A stretch of 37,432 nucleotides of DNA from Ignavibacteria bacterium (GTDB lineage Bacteria; Bacteroidota; Ignavibacteria; Kapaibacteriales; UBA4661): positions 1-37,432 of the forward strand of contig JAAFHM010000004.1 of the NCBI GenBank assembly GCA_013298375.1, read 5' to 3'. Below are positions 8,028-16,716 of this stretch, in pieces. The notes under the pieces are model-generated. The model saw nothing but the letters and a program-made list of their open reading frames with translations. It ran no database searches and was not told the origin of the DNA. Position 1 is the first letter of the stretch. The number at the start of each line of letters is the position of its first letter. Made by a program: the position numbers and the translations under genes.

Positions 8028-10712
8028 ATGAAATTTCGTATCGTTTCTCTTACTCTCACATTTTTGCTTCTTTCCGCGCCATTTCTCGCGGCGCAGGATG
8101 TTTTCACAGGTAGAAGCGTCCGCATAGTCAATCCGGGCGCACCGCTCAACAGCGACACGCTGGATTACGCGCCAACCATCAGCCCCGATGGGAAAACAAT
8201 CTACTTCGTTTCCAGCAGGACGGGCAGTAAAAAAACACTTCGTTCCGGCGCTCGGTCGCATGATTTCTGGTTCAGCACGAAGCAGAACCGCTTAGATACG
8301 ATATTTTCCGAGCCACTGAGCATGGATAGCATTATCACATCAGCAAACAATGGCTTAAATACGTCGCGCAACGAGGGTGTTCCGTCTATCGCCGCGAACC
8401 GCCGCACGATGTACTTCACGGGCTGCGACCGTCCCGACGTTATTCGCCGTAAAAAACCTCTGAACGGTGAAAAAATTGAGGATGAAGATTGTGATATTTA
8501 TGTCGTGGATTTGAATGAAAATGGCGAATGGGGAATCCCGCGCAATCTTGGTCTAGCGGTCAATTCCGAGTGGTGGGACGGACAGCCGTCCATCAGCCCC
8601 GACGGACTGCGGTTGTATTTTGCTTCAAACCGTCCCGGCGGCTATGGCTTGGCGGATATTTGGTATTCAGATTTCGACCAAGCCCGTAAAATCTGGCTTG
8701 CGCCGAAAAATGCGGGAAACACCATCAATACGCCCGGCTTCGATTGGTCGCCTTTTATCGCTGCGAATAACCGCGAATTATTCTTTTCTTCCGATTGGCA
8801 TCAGCCCAATTACGGGGAAACAGATTTCTACGTGGCAGTGCGCAACGACAAAGACCGTTGGACGTTGCCGCGCAATCTCGGACAGCCCATCAATACTGCC
8901 TCCAAAGAAGCATTTATCTGTACGCCCGCCTCGCGCGACGTTCTCTATTTTGCCTCGCAGCGCGGAGATATTCCGAATTTTCAGGGCAAGTATGATATTT
9001 TTATGGCGTTTGTGCCGCAAAGTTCGCTTTCGGTGGCAATTCCGCTTTCGGGGCGAGTGCTGGACGGTTGCACAATGCAAAACACCATTGCAACAGTGAG
9101 TATTTTTAATCCTGTGACCAAACGCACCTTCCGCGATACGTTGAACGGTATAAAGCGCGTCACCTTTGAAACCGTTCTCACGGATTTTGACTTTGGACCG
9201 CTTGAAAAGCCTGTTGACACCTTGCGTTTGGCGATAACGGCGCAAAGCCCGCAATTCGGCACACTGACCCAAACGCTGGCGATTGTTCGCCCGAAACCCG
9301 CACAAAATGGCATTTACGCCGCAATGCCGGAAATTGCGCCCTTGACATTGGTTTTTGGTGAGCGCCCGACGCTTAGTTCGGTCATGGAAGCGGTGAATAG
9401 TGCGCTGCTCCGCCCAACGACGACAAAGCTGCTTGCATCAGGTTTCAAGGGTTTGGCGATGGAAGAAGTTGTGAGCGTGAGCGTGAATCGGATTTTGAAT
9501 TACGTCTTTTTTGATGAAGGCGCAAGCGCAATTCCAAGCCGCTACAATCTTCTCAAAACCACGCTCGAAGCCGATGCTTTCGATGAAGAAAAGCTGCGCG
9601 GCGAGACACTCGACAAATATTATCACACACTCAACGTTTTCGGAACGCGGCTCCGAAAATTTCCCAAATCCACAATAACGATTGTCGGCTGCAACGATCA
9701 ATCCAGTGCTGCCGAGAAAAAAGCGGGACTCTCGAAAAACCGCGCAAACACGGTCTTGGCGTACTTGCGGGATATTTGGGGCATTAGCGAAAAGCGCATG
9801 AAACTCGTTGCGCGGGATTTGCCGAATGCGCCGTCGAACCGAGATGATAGCTTGGGTTTGGCGGAAAATCGGCGTGTGGAAATTGTCTGCGACGATTGGG
9901 ATATTATCAAACCCGTCGTGGACAGAACGCCCGTAATTAGCGCTTCGTCGCAAGCCGTGAAATTTACCATCAATTCGCCACAAGCATTGGAGCGCGTTTC
10001 AGCACCACCGCCTGTGCCTCAGCAACTGCAAGCCGTTGTGGTTAATGGCAAAACCGTCTATCAACAGCCGCCACCGCCACCCACGCCACCAAGCACCGTG
10101 CGGACGTTGACGATTTTGCAAGGCGGAAAAGTGTGGAAACGGTTTGATAACGTTGCGACGAGTGGCACAATCGCATGGAATTGGAAAAATAACGCCGAAG
10201 ACTTCCCCTCAGGCACGGAGCCACTTACAGTGGTGTTTTCCGTGAAGGACAAATCGGGACGCGAGTGTTTTTCCGAATCGGCGACCATTCCGATAAAACG
10301 CATCACCACAAGCGACAAAAAACGCGATAATATTGCCGACAAGACGCTTGAACGCTACAATCTTATCATGTTTCCCTTTGACAAATCCGACGTTGGCACG
10401 ATGAACAGCCGCATTTTGAAAGAATACGTGTTACCGCGCTTGTTTCCGACTTCGGATGCCGTTGTGGTGGGGCATACTGACGTGATTGGTTCGGATGAGT
10501 ACAATTTGAAACTCTCTGCGTCTCGCGGTGCGAAGGCAAAAGAAGAACTTGCGTCATTGCTGCAAATCAAGGTAAAATCACTAGATTCCAAAGGTGTCGG
10601 CGAAGCAGAGCCGCTTTTCGACAATTCGCTCCCCGAAGGGCGCTTCTACAACCGCACCGTACAAGTTATCATCGAAACCCCTGTTATCGAGGTGGACAAT
10701 GGACAACAATAG
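8028..10712 (+). CDS. PD40 propeller / double OmpA-like outer-membrane protein
   Basis: The 894-aa product starts with a clear signal peptide (KFRIVSLTLTFLLLSAPFLA, cleaved after AAQ or nearby), which supports ATG 8028 over the in-frame GTG 7998. Residues ~30-330 contain PD40/WD40-like propeller repeats (ISPDGKTIYFVSSRTG, ISPDGLRLYFASNRPGG). A first OmpA-like module is at ~490-625 (YVFFDEGASAIPSRYNLLK ... LAENRRVEI). A proline-rich linker follows, then a second, more typical OmpA_C module at ~777-890, with FPFDKSD, GHTD and NRTVQV, which would bind peptidoglycan. It is probably an outer-membrane or periplasmic anchor. The next gene starts 2 bases after this stop and resembles its C-terminal half. 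Confidence 0.85.
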   Translation: MKFRIVSLTLTFLLLSAPFLAAQDVFTGRSVRIVNPGAPLNSDTLDYAPTISPDGKTIYFVSSRTGSKKTLRSGARSHDFWFSTKQNRLDTIFSEPLSMDSIITSANNGLNTSRNEGVPSIAANRRTMYFTGCDRPDVIRRKKPLNGEKIEDEDCDIYVVDLNENGEWGIPRNLGLAVNSEWWDGQPSISPDGLRLYFASNRPGGYGLADIWYSDFDQARKIWLAPKNAGNTINTPGFDWSPFIAANNRELFFSSDWHQPNYGETDFYVAVRNDKDRWTLPRNLGQPINTASKEAFICTPASRDVLYFASQRGDIPNFQGKYDIFMAFVPQSSLSVAIPLSGRVLDGCTMQNTIATVSIFNPVTKRTFRDTLNGIKRVTFETVLTDFDFGPLEKPVDTLRLAITAQSPQFGTLTQTLAIVRPKPAQNGIYAAMPEIAPLTLVFGERPTLSSVMEAVNSALLRPTTTKLLASGFKGLAMEEVVSVSVNRILNYVFFDEGASAIPSRYNLLKTTLEADAFDEEKLRGETLDKYYHTLNVFGTRLRKFPKSTITIVGCNDQSSAAEKKAGLSKNRANTVLAYLRDIWGISEKRMKLVARDLPNAPSNRDDSLGLAENRRVEIVCDDWDIIKPVVDRTPVISASSQAVKFTINSPQALERVSAPPPVPQQLQAVVVNGKTVYQQPPPPPTPPSTVRTLTILQGGKVWKRFDNVATSGTIAWNWKNNAEDFPSGTEPLTVVFSVKDKSGRECFSESATIPIKRITTSDKKRDNIADKTLERYNLIMFPFDKSDVGTMNSRILKEYVLPRLFPTSDAVVVGHTDVIGSDEYNLKLSASRGAKAKEELASLLQIKVKSLDSKGVGEAEPLFDNSLPEGRFYNRTVQVIIETPVIEVDNGQQ

Positions 10713-10713
10713 C

Positions 10714-11964
10714 ATGAAAAGCGCTTGGGTACTACACTCAGCAAGGTTCAAACGCTCTTCCCGTCCGGCGGCTGAAGAGAGCAAATACGCTGCCGTCGGG
10801 CGGGTGTGGCATATCCAATTTCTGTCCCTTTTAGGTGTAGCCTTTGCGCTGCTTTCATTAGAAACCAGTTTTGCACAAAAACCCAGCGTCCGCGTTGTCG
10901 GGGTAGGCGAAGCGGGCAACGAAATTCCTTCTCCCACCATCACCGTTGCACCTGTGCCGACGACGCATATCACGGCGCTTTCCAGCCTGATTGTGTTTGA
11001 GGAAAATTCCCAAACGTTGCCGCGAAAAATTGCGACCTTGAGCGCACAGCAAGCAAAAACGTACAAGCTGGAAAGTGTCGCATATTGCACTGATTGTTCG
11101 GGCGAAATGCTGAACATCATCGGAAAGCGAATGACGACTGCGCCGCAGGAAAATCTTGTGCTTTCGGAACAAGATGCCGCCCTCAAGCGCTCTGCCGCCG
11201 TAAGCGAGTATCTACGCACGGTCTGGGGCATTGCACCAGAGCGCATAACGGCAAAAGTACAAAAGAACATTCCCAAAAATACCGTAGAGATCCGCTCCGA
11301 TTCGCTCTTGAAGCCGCTCTTGGGCATAGATACTATGCGCACTGCCACGCCGCCGATTATGCGCTTTTACTCCACTGTGACAGCGAGAGAGGAAAACGCT
11401 GCTCAATGGGCAATCAATATCAGGCAAGACGGAATTGCGCTTCGTTCGCCCATTTCTGCGGCTGGAAACATCAAGCCGATAGTGGATTGGAAAATCAACA
11501 AGGAAAAAAACACCATTCCCCCGGGCAGCAAGCCGCTCAAAATCTCACTCGAAATCCGCTATCCGACCATTGCGAATGAACGCTCTGAAGTCGTTGAAGT
11601 TCCTGTTAATGCCCTTACTACGCGGGCGACGCATTGTGACATTATTTTGCCATTCAGCCCCAACGAAGCAAGCTGCACCGATGCCCACAAAGCCGCATTA
11701 AATCTAGCGCGGGAGCGCGGTATCCTCCAAGCTACATCAAAAATTGCCATGCGTAGCAATGGCGCTCTCAGCAGCGTCCCACCCGGCACACCATTAAGCG
11801 ACTCAGATAAAAAGCAAGCGAAAATACAGGAAACACTTGTCGCTCAACGTCTCAAAGCTGTTGAGAAGGCGCTTGGTGTCAGCGTTACAGGCGGCACCAC
11901 TCAACCGATTTCGGTGGAAACAGAAAATTGCGTTATCATTCACATCGAAAATCCAATTCCGTGA
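10714..11964 (+). CDS. Exported protein related to the C-terminal half of its OmpA-like neighbour
   Basis: The product is 416 aa from ATG 10714, which lies immediately after the upstream stop (TAG 10710-10712); ATG 10699 is an overlapping alternative. After a long basic N-region there is an export segment (HIQFLSLLGVAFALLSLE, then SFAQ). Residues after that repeat the logic of the upstream protein: a strand SLIVFEENSQTLPRK, a helix SAAVSEYLRTVWGIAPERI that mirrors ANTVLAYLRDIWGISEKRM, and an NTVEIRSD strand. The second part includes WKINKEKNTIPPGSKPLKI, which parallels WNWKNNAEDFPSGTEPLTV upstream. The peptidoglycan-binding residues of OmpA are not clearly kept. It looks like a diverged tandem duplicate. 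Exact function is unknown. Confidence 0.8.
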   Translation: MKSAWVLHSARFKRSSRPAAEESKYAAVGRVWHIQFLSLLGVAFALLSLETSFAQKPSVRVVGVGEAGNEIPSPTITVAPVPTTHITALSSLIVFEENSQTLPRKIATLSAQQAKTYKLESVAYCTDCSGEMLNIIGKRMTTAPQENLVLSEQDAALKRSAAVSEYLRTVWGIAPERITAKVQKNIPKNTVEIRSDSLLKPLLGIDTMRTATPPIMRFYSTVTAREENAAQWAINIRQDGIALRSPISAAGNIKPIVDWKINKEKNTIPPGSKPLKISLEIRYPTIANERSEVVEVPVNALTTRATHCDIILPFSPNEASCTDAHKAALNLARERGILQATSKIAMRSNGALSSVPPGTPLSDSDKKQAKIQETLVAQRLKAVEKALGVSVTGGTTQPISVETENCVIIHIENPIP

Positions 11965-12032
11965 AAAAGTAGTAGATTTGCGTGTAACTTTTTTGATGTT
12001 CCCATGTTTTTATTTTTAGATGCAGGAAAACA

Positions 12033-12689
12033 ATGAGACTGTTGTACCCGACGACGACGGCAGCGACGGCAAAAGAGTCGCAAAGCTCTGATACGATTAC
12101 GGTTGCCAAAGGTAATGCCGCCGCCACTGGCTTGGCGGACGAAGACCTTTTTGCTCTTGTCCGCGAAAAAGCTGATGAACAGGCATTCCGAACGCTGTAT
12201 CGGCGCTATGATAAGCGCCTTTTTGCCTATTGCCTTCGGGCAATGAAAACGCGCGAATCGGCGGAAGATGTCTTCCAAAGCGTGATGGCGCTGGTATTCG
12301 AGAAACGCGCCTCGTTTTCGGGCGGAAGTTTTGCGGCGTGGCTTTTTACGATTGCGCGAAATCAAACGCTCAATCATAAGCAAAAACAACGCATTACCAC
12401 CGATATAGACGATATTGCGTATTCCATCAGCGACGAAAGCGACCGCACGGGCGAAGATGTCTTGCTCTCGGACGCGCTCAAAAAAGCTATTTCTTCGCTG
12501 CCGGAGGAATTCCGCGAACCGCTTGAACTCAAGCATTTCGACGGGTTTCAGTACGAAGAAATTGCCGATATGCTCAAAATTTCGCTCTCGCTGGCAAAAG
12601 TGCGCGTTTTTCGGGCAAAAAAGATGCTCCATGAAGCACTCAAGCCCTATTTACGCGAACTTAAGCCTGATGATGACAACAGCGAATGA
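12033..12689 (+). CDS. RNA polymerase sigma-70 factor, ECF type
   Basis: This 218-aa protein has the two-domain ECF layout. Sigma region 2 is at ~50-115 (FRTLYRRYDKRLFAYCLR, ESAEDVFQSVMALVFEKR, FAAWLFTIARNQ). Region 4 is at ~160-210 (ISSLPEEFREPLELKHFDG, YEEIADMLKISLSLAKVR). AGGAAAA lies just upstream of ATG 12033. The first ~35 residues are low-complexity. It is followed 136 bases later by an anti-sigma-like membrane gene and preceded by two OmpA-type envelope genes, so it probably redirects transcription in response to an envelope signal. Its targets are not known. Whether it corresponds to SigP, the partner of PorX in Porphyromonas, cannot be decided here. Confidence 0.93.
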   Translation: MRLLYPTTTAATAKESQSSDTITVAKGNAAATGLADEDLFALVREKADEQAFRTLYRRYDKRLFAYCLRAMKTRESAEDVFQSVMALVFEKRASFSGGSFAAWLFTIARNQTLNHKQKQRITTDIDDIAYSISDESDRTGEDVLLSDALKKAISSLPEEFREPLELKHFDGFQYEEIADMLKISLSLAKVRVFRAKKMLHEALKPYLRELKPDDDNSE

Positions 12690-12825
12690 CGTTTTTCTCA
12701 TCCGCAACGCAAGAAACAACGCTTACCACCCCAAAAAAACGACACATTATTGGTAATTTGTACATTGTAGATTCTTCACGCAGTTTGGGTGCAGCAGGGC
12801 GCTCACTGCATATTCTCGCAACACC

Positions 12826-13914
12826 ATGAACAACGATGAACTCTTGGCGATGTACCTAGACGGGACGCTCTCGGAGGGGGAGCGAACCAACTTTGACCGC
12901 CTTTTGCAAACCTCGCCGACTTTCGCCACAGAAGTCCGCGAAATCCTGACCATTCAGGATATGCTCTTCGCGCCGGACGGCGACGATGAGCGCACAGCCG
13001 CATTTTTGCGGAGTATCGAAGATAATCTCGCCACGGCGATTATTGCAACAGGCGCAGCCGCCACCGTCGGCACGATTGCTACTGCTGTGGGCAAGTCTGC
13101 TTTGGCAAGCACAACGGCGGCAAGCACCACTGCTGCGAGTGCCACGACTGGCGGCGTTTCGTGGGTTTCGTCCCTTATTTCCACCGCAATGGCTTCAACA
13201 ACCTCCATGGTGGTAAGCGCTGGCATCGGTATATCGGCTATTGCGGGCGGCGCAGCCGCAACGTATTACATTGCCAAGGACAATTCTGCCGAAAGAACTA
13301 TTGTTGAAAAGCAAGCAACAGAGCGTAGTGTAAGCACTTCAATTTCTCCAACGACCAATCTCGAACAGCAAGCAGCAGCAAGCACGGCAAGCCCTACACT
13401 TTCTTCCGAAACAACCAATGGCGGCCGCACTCCCCAAGTCACCGCAGAGCGCCAAGCAGACGCGCAAAATGGCACGTCTGCTCCGGCAAACACTGAAGCG
13501 GCTTCCACTGCAAACTCTCGTGAATATACGGCTCGCATAAGCGGCGGAAATATGCAACAGCGCTATGCGGCAGCAATTGGCGATTATACCAAACAACTTC
13601 AAGCAAAAGAAGCATCGAACGACCGCGCTGGTGCTGCCTTTGTTGAAAAGTCTCTCGGTGTTCTTCTGCGCCAAGCGGGGCAGCTTCGAGAAAGCCGTTT
13701 GCATTTGAGTAATACCGCAAAAGCCGCTCACAATCTAGGCTTGCAGGAGCTTGAGGGCGAAGCATTAGCGGAAATTGCACTTATTGATGCTGCCGAAGGC
13801 AAAAAAGACCGCGCCGCGCAAGGGCTTCAAACCGCGCTTGGAATCTTGAACACGGTAAAAAGTACCGCCGCCCAGCGTTGGCAAAAAGAATTAGACAAAT
13901 TAACGGGAAAATAA
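12826..13914 (+). CDS. Putative membrane-bound anti-sigma factor with helical repeat C-terminus
   Basis: The first ~45 of 362 residues (LLAMYLDGTLSEGERTNFDR ... FATEVREILTIQ) match the helical anti-sigma domain pattern but lack the Cys/His zinc site. An Ala/Thr/Ser-rich stretch at ~71-150 contains one or two possible membrane segments (TTSMVVSAGIGISAIAGGAA). A low-complexity linker follows (~155-235), and then helical, TPR-like repeats (~240-355) containing YAAAIGDYTKQLQAKEASND and GEALAEIALIDAAEGKKD. The position after the ECF sigma gene supports an anti-sigma role: cytoplasmic N-terminus binding sigma, periplasmic C-terminus sensing. That role is inference. The Ala-rich core could also be an unusual linker rather than a true membrane anchor. 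Confidence 0.75.
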   Translation: MNNDELLAMYLDGTLSEGERTNFDRLLQTSPTFATEVREILTIQDMLFAPDGDDERTAAFLRSIEDNLATAIIATGAAATVGTIATAVGKSALASTTAASTTAASATTGGVSWVSSLISTAMASTTSMVVSAGIGISAIAGGAAATYYIAKDNSAERTIVEKQATERSVSTSISPTTNLEQQAAASTASPTLSSETTNGGRTPQVTAERQADAQNGTSAPANTEAASTANSREYTARISGGNMQQRYAAAIGDYTKQLQAKEASNDRAGAAFVEKSLGVLLRQAGQLRESRLHLSNTAKAAHNLGLQELEGEALAEIALIDAAEGKKDRAAQGLQTALGILNTVKSTAAQRWQKELDKLTGK

Positions 13915-13980
13915 TGCTTCTGCATTAGGCATGAAGCGCATGAACACTGATGATGATTGGCATCTCACAAGGGGAAAACC

Positions 13981-14005
13981 GTAGTTCATCGGCACAATGA
14001 ACTAC
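13981..14005. repeat. Perfect 9-bp inverted repeat (hairpin)
   Basis: GTAGTTCAT at 13981-13989 pairs perfectly with ATGAACTAC at 13997-14005 around a 7-base loop. It is not followed by T's. With the terminator 30 bases downstream, it may be part of the 3' end of the anti-sigma mRNA or of a small RNA. Confidence 0.6.
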
Positions 14006-14036
14006 AACATCACCAATCAAAAAAACACCACCACTA

Positions 14037-14077
14037 ACGGCAGAAGAATATAGCACACTTCTTTTGCCGTTTTTTTT
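14037..14077 (+). terminator. Rho-independent terminator after the ECF/anti-sigma genes
   Basis: A 12-bp stem (14037-14048 with 14059-14070, one G-T pair) with a 10-base loop is followed by eight T's. It would end the transcript that includes the anti-sigma gene. Confidence 0.85.
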
Positions 14078-14080
14078 GAT

Positions 14081-14116
14081 AAAAATAAAATTTAGTCTTA
14101 GCTAAATTTTATTTTT
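14081..14116. repeat. Perfect 15-bp AT-rich inverted repeat
   Basis: AAAAATAAAATTTAG at 14081-14095 is exactly reversed as CTAAATTTTATTTTT at 14102-14116 with a 6-base loop. It directly follows the terminator. It could be a second, bidirectional terminator element or a protein-binding site ahead of the 106-aa gene. Confidence 0.7.
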
Positions 14117-14125
14117 GCTAGTGCT

Positions 14126-14140
14126 AAATACTGAGTATTT
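14126..14140. promoter_or_regulatory. 15-base palindrome upstream of the 106-aa membrane protein
   Basis: AAATACTGAGTATTT is a perfect palindrome around a central G, 46 bases before ATG 14187. Its size and place fit an operator, but no regulator can be assigned. Confidence 0.35.
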
Positions 14141-14186
14141 TGCAATGAATCACTTATCGTAACAATATTCTGCACAAGGTGTAATC

Positions 14187-14507
14187 ATGTCTATCGAAAA
14201 TAATCTCTGGCTTGACGCTGCCGTCATAATGACCATATTCCATGTCGGCAATCTGTATTTTGGTCATTTTGAAGAGCATAAACCCAAATGGAAGCGTCTC
14301 TTGAAGACGGCAATATTTCTTGGTCTGACGCTGTGGCTCTCCTCAATTGGGCTGCGCGTGGTTGCTTGGGGTATTATTCTGACCTTAGGAACGGCTTTAT
14401 TTGCTTACGTTCATGGCTATTGGTTGCCGAAACATGGCGTAAATGGCTGGACAGGAGAGCCGAAGGAAAGGTATTACGAAGTAATTGGCTACAAGAAGCA
14501 GTCGTAG
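14187..14507 (+). CDS. Small membrane protein of unknown function
   Basis: The 106-aa product starts at ATG 14187, with AAGGTG at a good distance upstream. It shows about three hydrophobic segments: ~8-26 (LDAAVIMTIFHVGNLYF), ~40-55 (TAIFLGLTLWLSS) and ~57-78 (LRVVAWGIILTLGTALFAYV). The C-terminal tail WTGEPKERYYEVIGYKK is polar and probably cytoplasmic. I do not recognise the family. It stands alone between a terminator and the convergent obgE gene, and is preceded by two palindromes that may control it. Confidence 0.75.
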   Translation: MSIENNLWLDAAVIMTIFHVGNLYFGHFEEHKPKWKRLLKTAIFLGLTLWLSSIGLRVVAWGIILTLGTALFAYVHGYWLPKHGVNGWTGEPKERYYEVIGYKKQS

Positions 14508-14560
14508 GTTCTTTGCCAAAGTTTTACGGTAATGTCTTTGAGCAGATTCAGCCTGAGAAT

Positions 14561-15607
14561 TTATGCGCTCTTCACTCCTTCACTCACGATTTCTTGTTTC
14601 CGTGCTGTTTGCAGAGCATCCCACATTGCCCGCTTGAGTTCCGCGAGATGTTCACCCGACACGCCGGAGATAATGCGTATGGCTTTTTCGCCGCGAATTT
14701 TCAGCTTTGCGAGTTCTTTACGCTGCTCTTCGGTAAGGGAATCTGCTTTGCTAATGCAGATAATACGCTCTTTGTGGTCGAGATCGGGGTTAAATAATTT
14801 GAGTTCTTTGCGCAGCATTTTGAATTGGTCTTTGGGCGCAATTTCGGCAAGCGGGTCAAGCAGAAAGACGAGAACTTGTGTTCGCTCAACATGGCGCAGG
14901 AATTGGAATCCCAGCCCGCGTCCCTCGTGAGCGCCTTCAATCAATCCCGGAATATCGGCAACGCAGAAATGTTCGCTGCTGGCGTGTGTGGGGTCGTTGT
15001 AGAGGGAGACAATTCCCAAATTCGGGATAAGCGTGGTGAAGGGATAATCAGCAATTTTCGGACGTGCCGCCGAAATAGAAGAGATCAGTGTTGATTTGCC
15101 GGCATTAGGAAAGCCAACCAAACCAATATCGGCAATAAGTTTCAGTTCGAGACGGATTTTCCGCTCTGCGCCTGGCCAGCCGGGTTCGGCATAGCGTGGC
15201 GCTTGGTTGGTCGAGGTGGTAAATTCGGCATTACCGCGGCCGCCGTTGCCGCCATACAACAGCGTTACCTCTTCGCCAGCCGTTGTGAGGTCGGCGAGGA
15301 CTTCTTCGGTATCGGCATCGCAAATAACTGTTCCGCATGGAACCTGTACGACGATATCTTTGGCACTTTTACCTGTCCAATTAGAATTTGCACCGTCTTT
15401 CCCGTTATCAGCGCGATAATGCTGTTTATAGCGAAAATCCAGCAACGTTGTCATATTGGGGTTTGCACGGAAAATAATATCACCGCCTTTACCGCCATTG
15501 CCGCCATTCGGACCACCCATCGGGGCAAATTTTTCTCGGCGAAAACTAATAATACCTTTGCCACCGTTACCGGAAGCAATGTGAATGACAGCGCGATCAA
15601 CAAACAT
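14561..15607 (-). CDS. obgE: GTPase Obg
   Basis: Obg is an essential ribosome-associated GTPase involved in 50S assembly and stress control. The 348-aa product has the glycine-rich Obg fold at 1-158 (SGNGGKGIISFRREK, GGPNGGNGGKGGDI) and the G domain after it: P-loop GFPNAGKST at 165-173, switch YPFTTLIPNLG, and G3 motif DIPGLIEGAHEG. The G4 motif reads SKAD in place of the usual NKxD; similar Ser/Thr forms occur in Bacteroidota Obg as far as I recall. There is no C-terminal extension. The start at 15607 (MFVDRAVIHI) is the conserved one. No ribosomal protein genes (rplU/rpmA) are next to it. Confidence 0.97.
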   Translation of the reverse strand: MFVDRAVIHIASGNGGKGIISFRREKFAPMGGPNGGNGGKGGDIIFRANPNMTTLLDFRYKQHYRADNGKDGANSNWTGKSAKDIVVQVPCGTVICDADTEEVLADLTTAGEEVTLLYGGNGGRGNAEFTTSTNQAPRYAEPGWPGAERKIRLELKLIADIGLVGFPNAGKSTLISSISAARPKIADYPFTTLIPNLGIVSLYNDPTHASSEHFCVADIPGLIEGAHEGRGLGFQFLRHVERTQVLVFLLDPLAEIAPKDQFKMLRKELKLFNPDLDHKERIICISKADSLTEEQRKELAKLKIRGEKAIRIISGVSGEHLAELKRAMWDALQTARKQEIVSEGVKSA

Positions 15608-15670
15608 AATCGAAAAGGAACAGTAAAAGAATTGGGAACAAGGCTCAAAAATATGCTTTTATGGTGCTGA

Positions 15671-16286
15671 GGTATGGACGGAAAAGCAGTGAAGTTATTG
15701 AGATGAGAAGTAGTTTGTTTTCTTCGGTATGCGCCGACATTGGCAATAATCGTTGGTCATCAGATAGTTTTACGGGTCAGCGCAGCACCGAACCCCTTTA
15801 AAACTGAGATGCCCCTCGATGTCACCACTCATCAAGAGGCACTCCCCTACTCACCTTTCACCACCACAACGAAAGGATTTTCTGAGAATCGTCGAGTAAA
15901 TTTTTATCCAACTATTGAATTATCCAACTATGAGAACAATTTTCTTCAACTCAGGGAACGCTTTTTGACTAACTGGTGTTTAGTGCCGTTTCCCACCTGC
16001 GACAAACTTACACCTATACTGATAGAAATGCAAATTTTTTTCAATCATTCCACAAAAAAAAATGTAAGTCTTTTGTTGTCAGAAGATTAGATTTTGCGCT
16101 TTTCCGGCATATCACCCCGATATTATGAGGCTTTTCGCTCTGAGCGAATAAATGAGGCAGCGAGAAATAGCGTGTCTCTTGAATTGAAGGTGTAACCCGA
16201 AGTCTTGAACTCAACAATGGTCAAGTATCCAGATTTTATGAGGTTTTTGTACAGTGATACGATTACACCACATTCTTGATTCTCGC
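15671..16286. other. Long non-coding stretch, no supported gene
   Basis: About 600 bases between obgE and the small-protein promoter show no convincing gene. A plus-strand reading frame at 15740-16090 opens with TTG, has no ribosome site and no recognisable pattern. A 7-bp inverted pair (TTCGCTC/GAGCGAA) lies near 16134-16148. A minus-strand open stretch at 16123-16302 has no start codon. Confidence 0.6.
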
Positions 16287-16317
16287 TTGTAAATAAACAG
16301 ATTACTCATTATCTTTG
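16287..16317 (+). promoter_or_regulatory. Candidate Bacteroidota-type promoter for the small membrane protein pair
   Basis: TTG at 16287-16289, a 20-base spacer and TATCTTTG at 16310-16317 fit the TTG...TAnnTTTG consensus. The predicted start near 16323 leaves a leader of about 150 bases before ATG 16474. Confidence 0.5.
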
Positions 16318-16473
16318 TGCCTGGATGCCAAGACTATTGATTCCGAAATAAAGTGAAAGAATCACGTCAGACGGCACATAATTGCTAAAAAGGTGATGTA
16401 TTCGTGCGACGGAAAAAGACACCGAAATTTTAGCATGAAAGAGTTCAAAACCATACAAAAGAAGGGCAAATGA

Positions 16474-16716
16474 ATGAGTGAATTGGAGCCGATACAGCAA
16501 TCACCCGTTGTTCAGCCAGAGCAGTCATTACAGGAAAAAATACTTTCTTTTGCACCACGCTGGTTGTCCCTGATTGCAGGTACGACACTTCTAGGATCTG
16601 CTGTCGTCGAGGTTGTAACAACTCAGACGGCAACTGTCAGCACCGAAATTATCGTTGGTATGGCAATAGGTTTATTTATTTATGCCTCAACAGGAAAACA
16701 TCATGGAAAATCTTAA
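16474..16716 (+). CDS. Small two-helix membrane protein, unknown function
   Basis: The 80-aa product has a polar N-terminus and two hydrophobic helices at about 31-47 (WLSLIAGTTLLGSAVVEVV) and 57-72 (EIIVGMAIGLFIYAS), ending KHHGKS. AAGGG is 8 bases upstream of ATG 16474. The overlapping ATG at 16470 stops after three codons, so 16474 is the start. The next small membrane gene overlaps its 3' end by 14 bases, suggesting translational coupling. The family is not recognised. Confidence 0.65.
   Translation: MSELEPIQQSPVVQPEQSLQEKILSFAPRWLSLIAGTTLLGSAVVEVVTTQTATVSTEIIVGMAIGLFIYASTGKHHGKS

Noticed and set aside
11973..11980. TAGATTTG upstream of the ECF sigma gene as a -7 promoter element
   Set aside because: No TTG lies at a suitable distance, so a promoter there is not supported.
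13931..13984. 17-codon frame after the anti-sigma gene
   Set aside because: It is very short, has no ribosome site, and its stop is inside the hairpin; no support for translation.
15740..16090. 116-aa plus-strand frame
   Set aside because: It starts with TTG, has no ribosome site and shows no domain pattern or codon character like neighbours.
16123..16302. Minus-strand open stretch reading ...LYKNLIKSGYLTIVEF...
   Set aside because: It looks a little like a protein tail, but it has no start codon, is only about 60 codons long and could be chance; at best a gene remnant.
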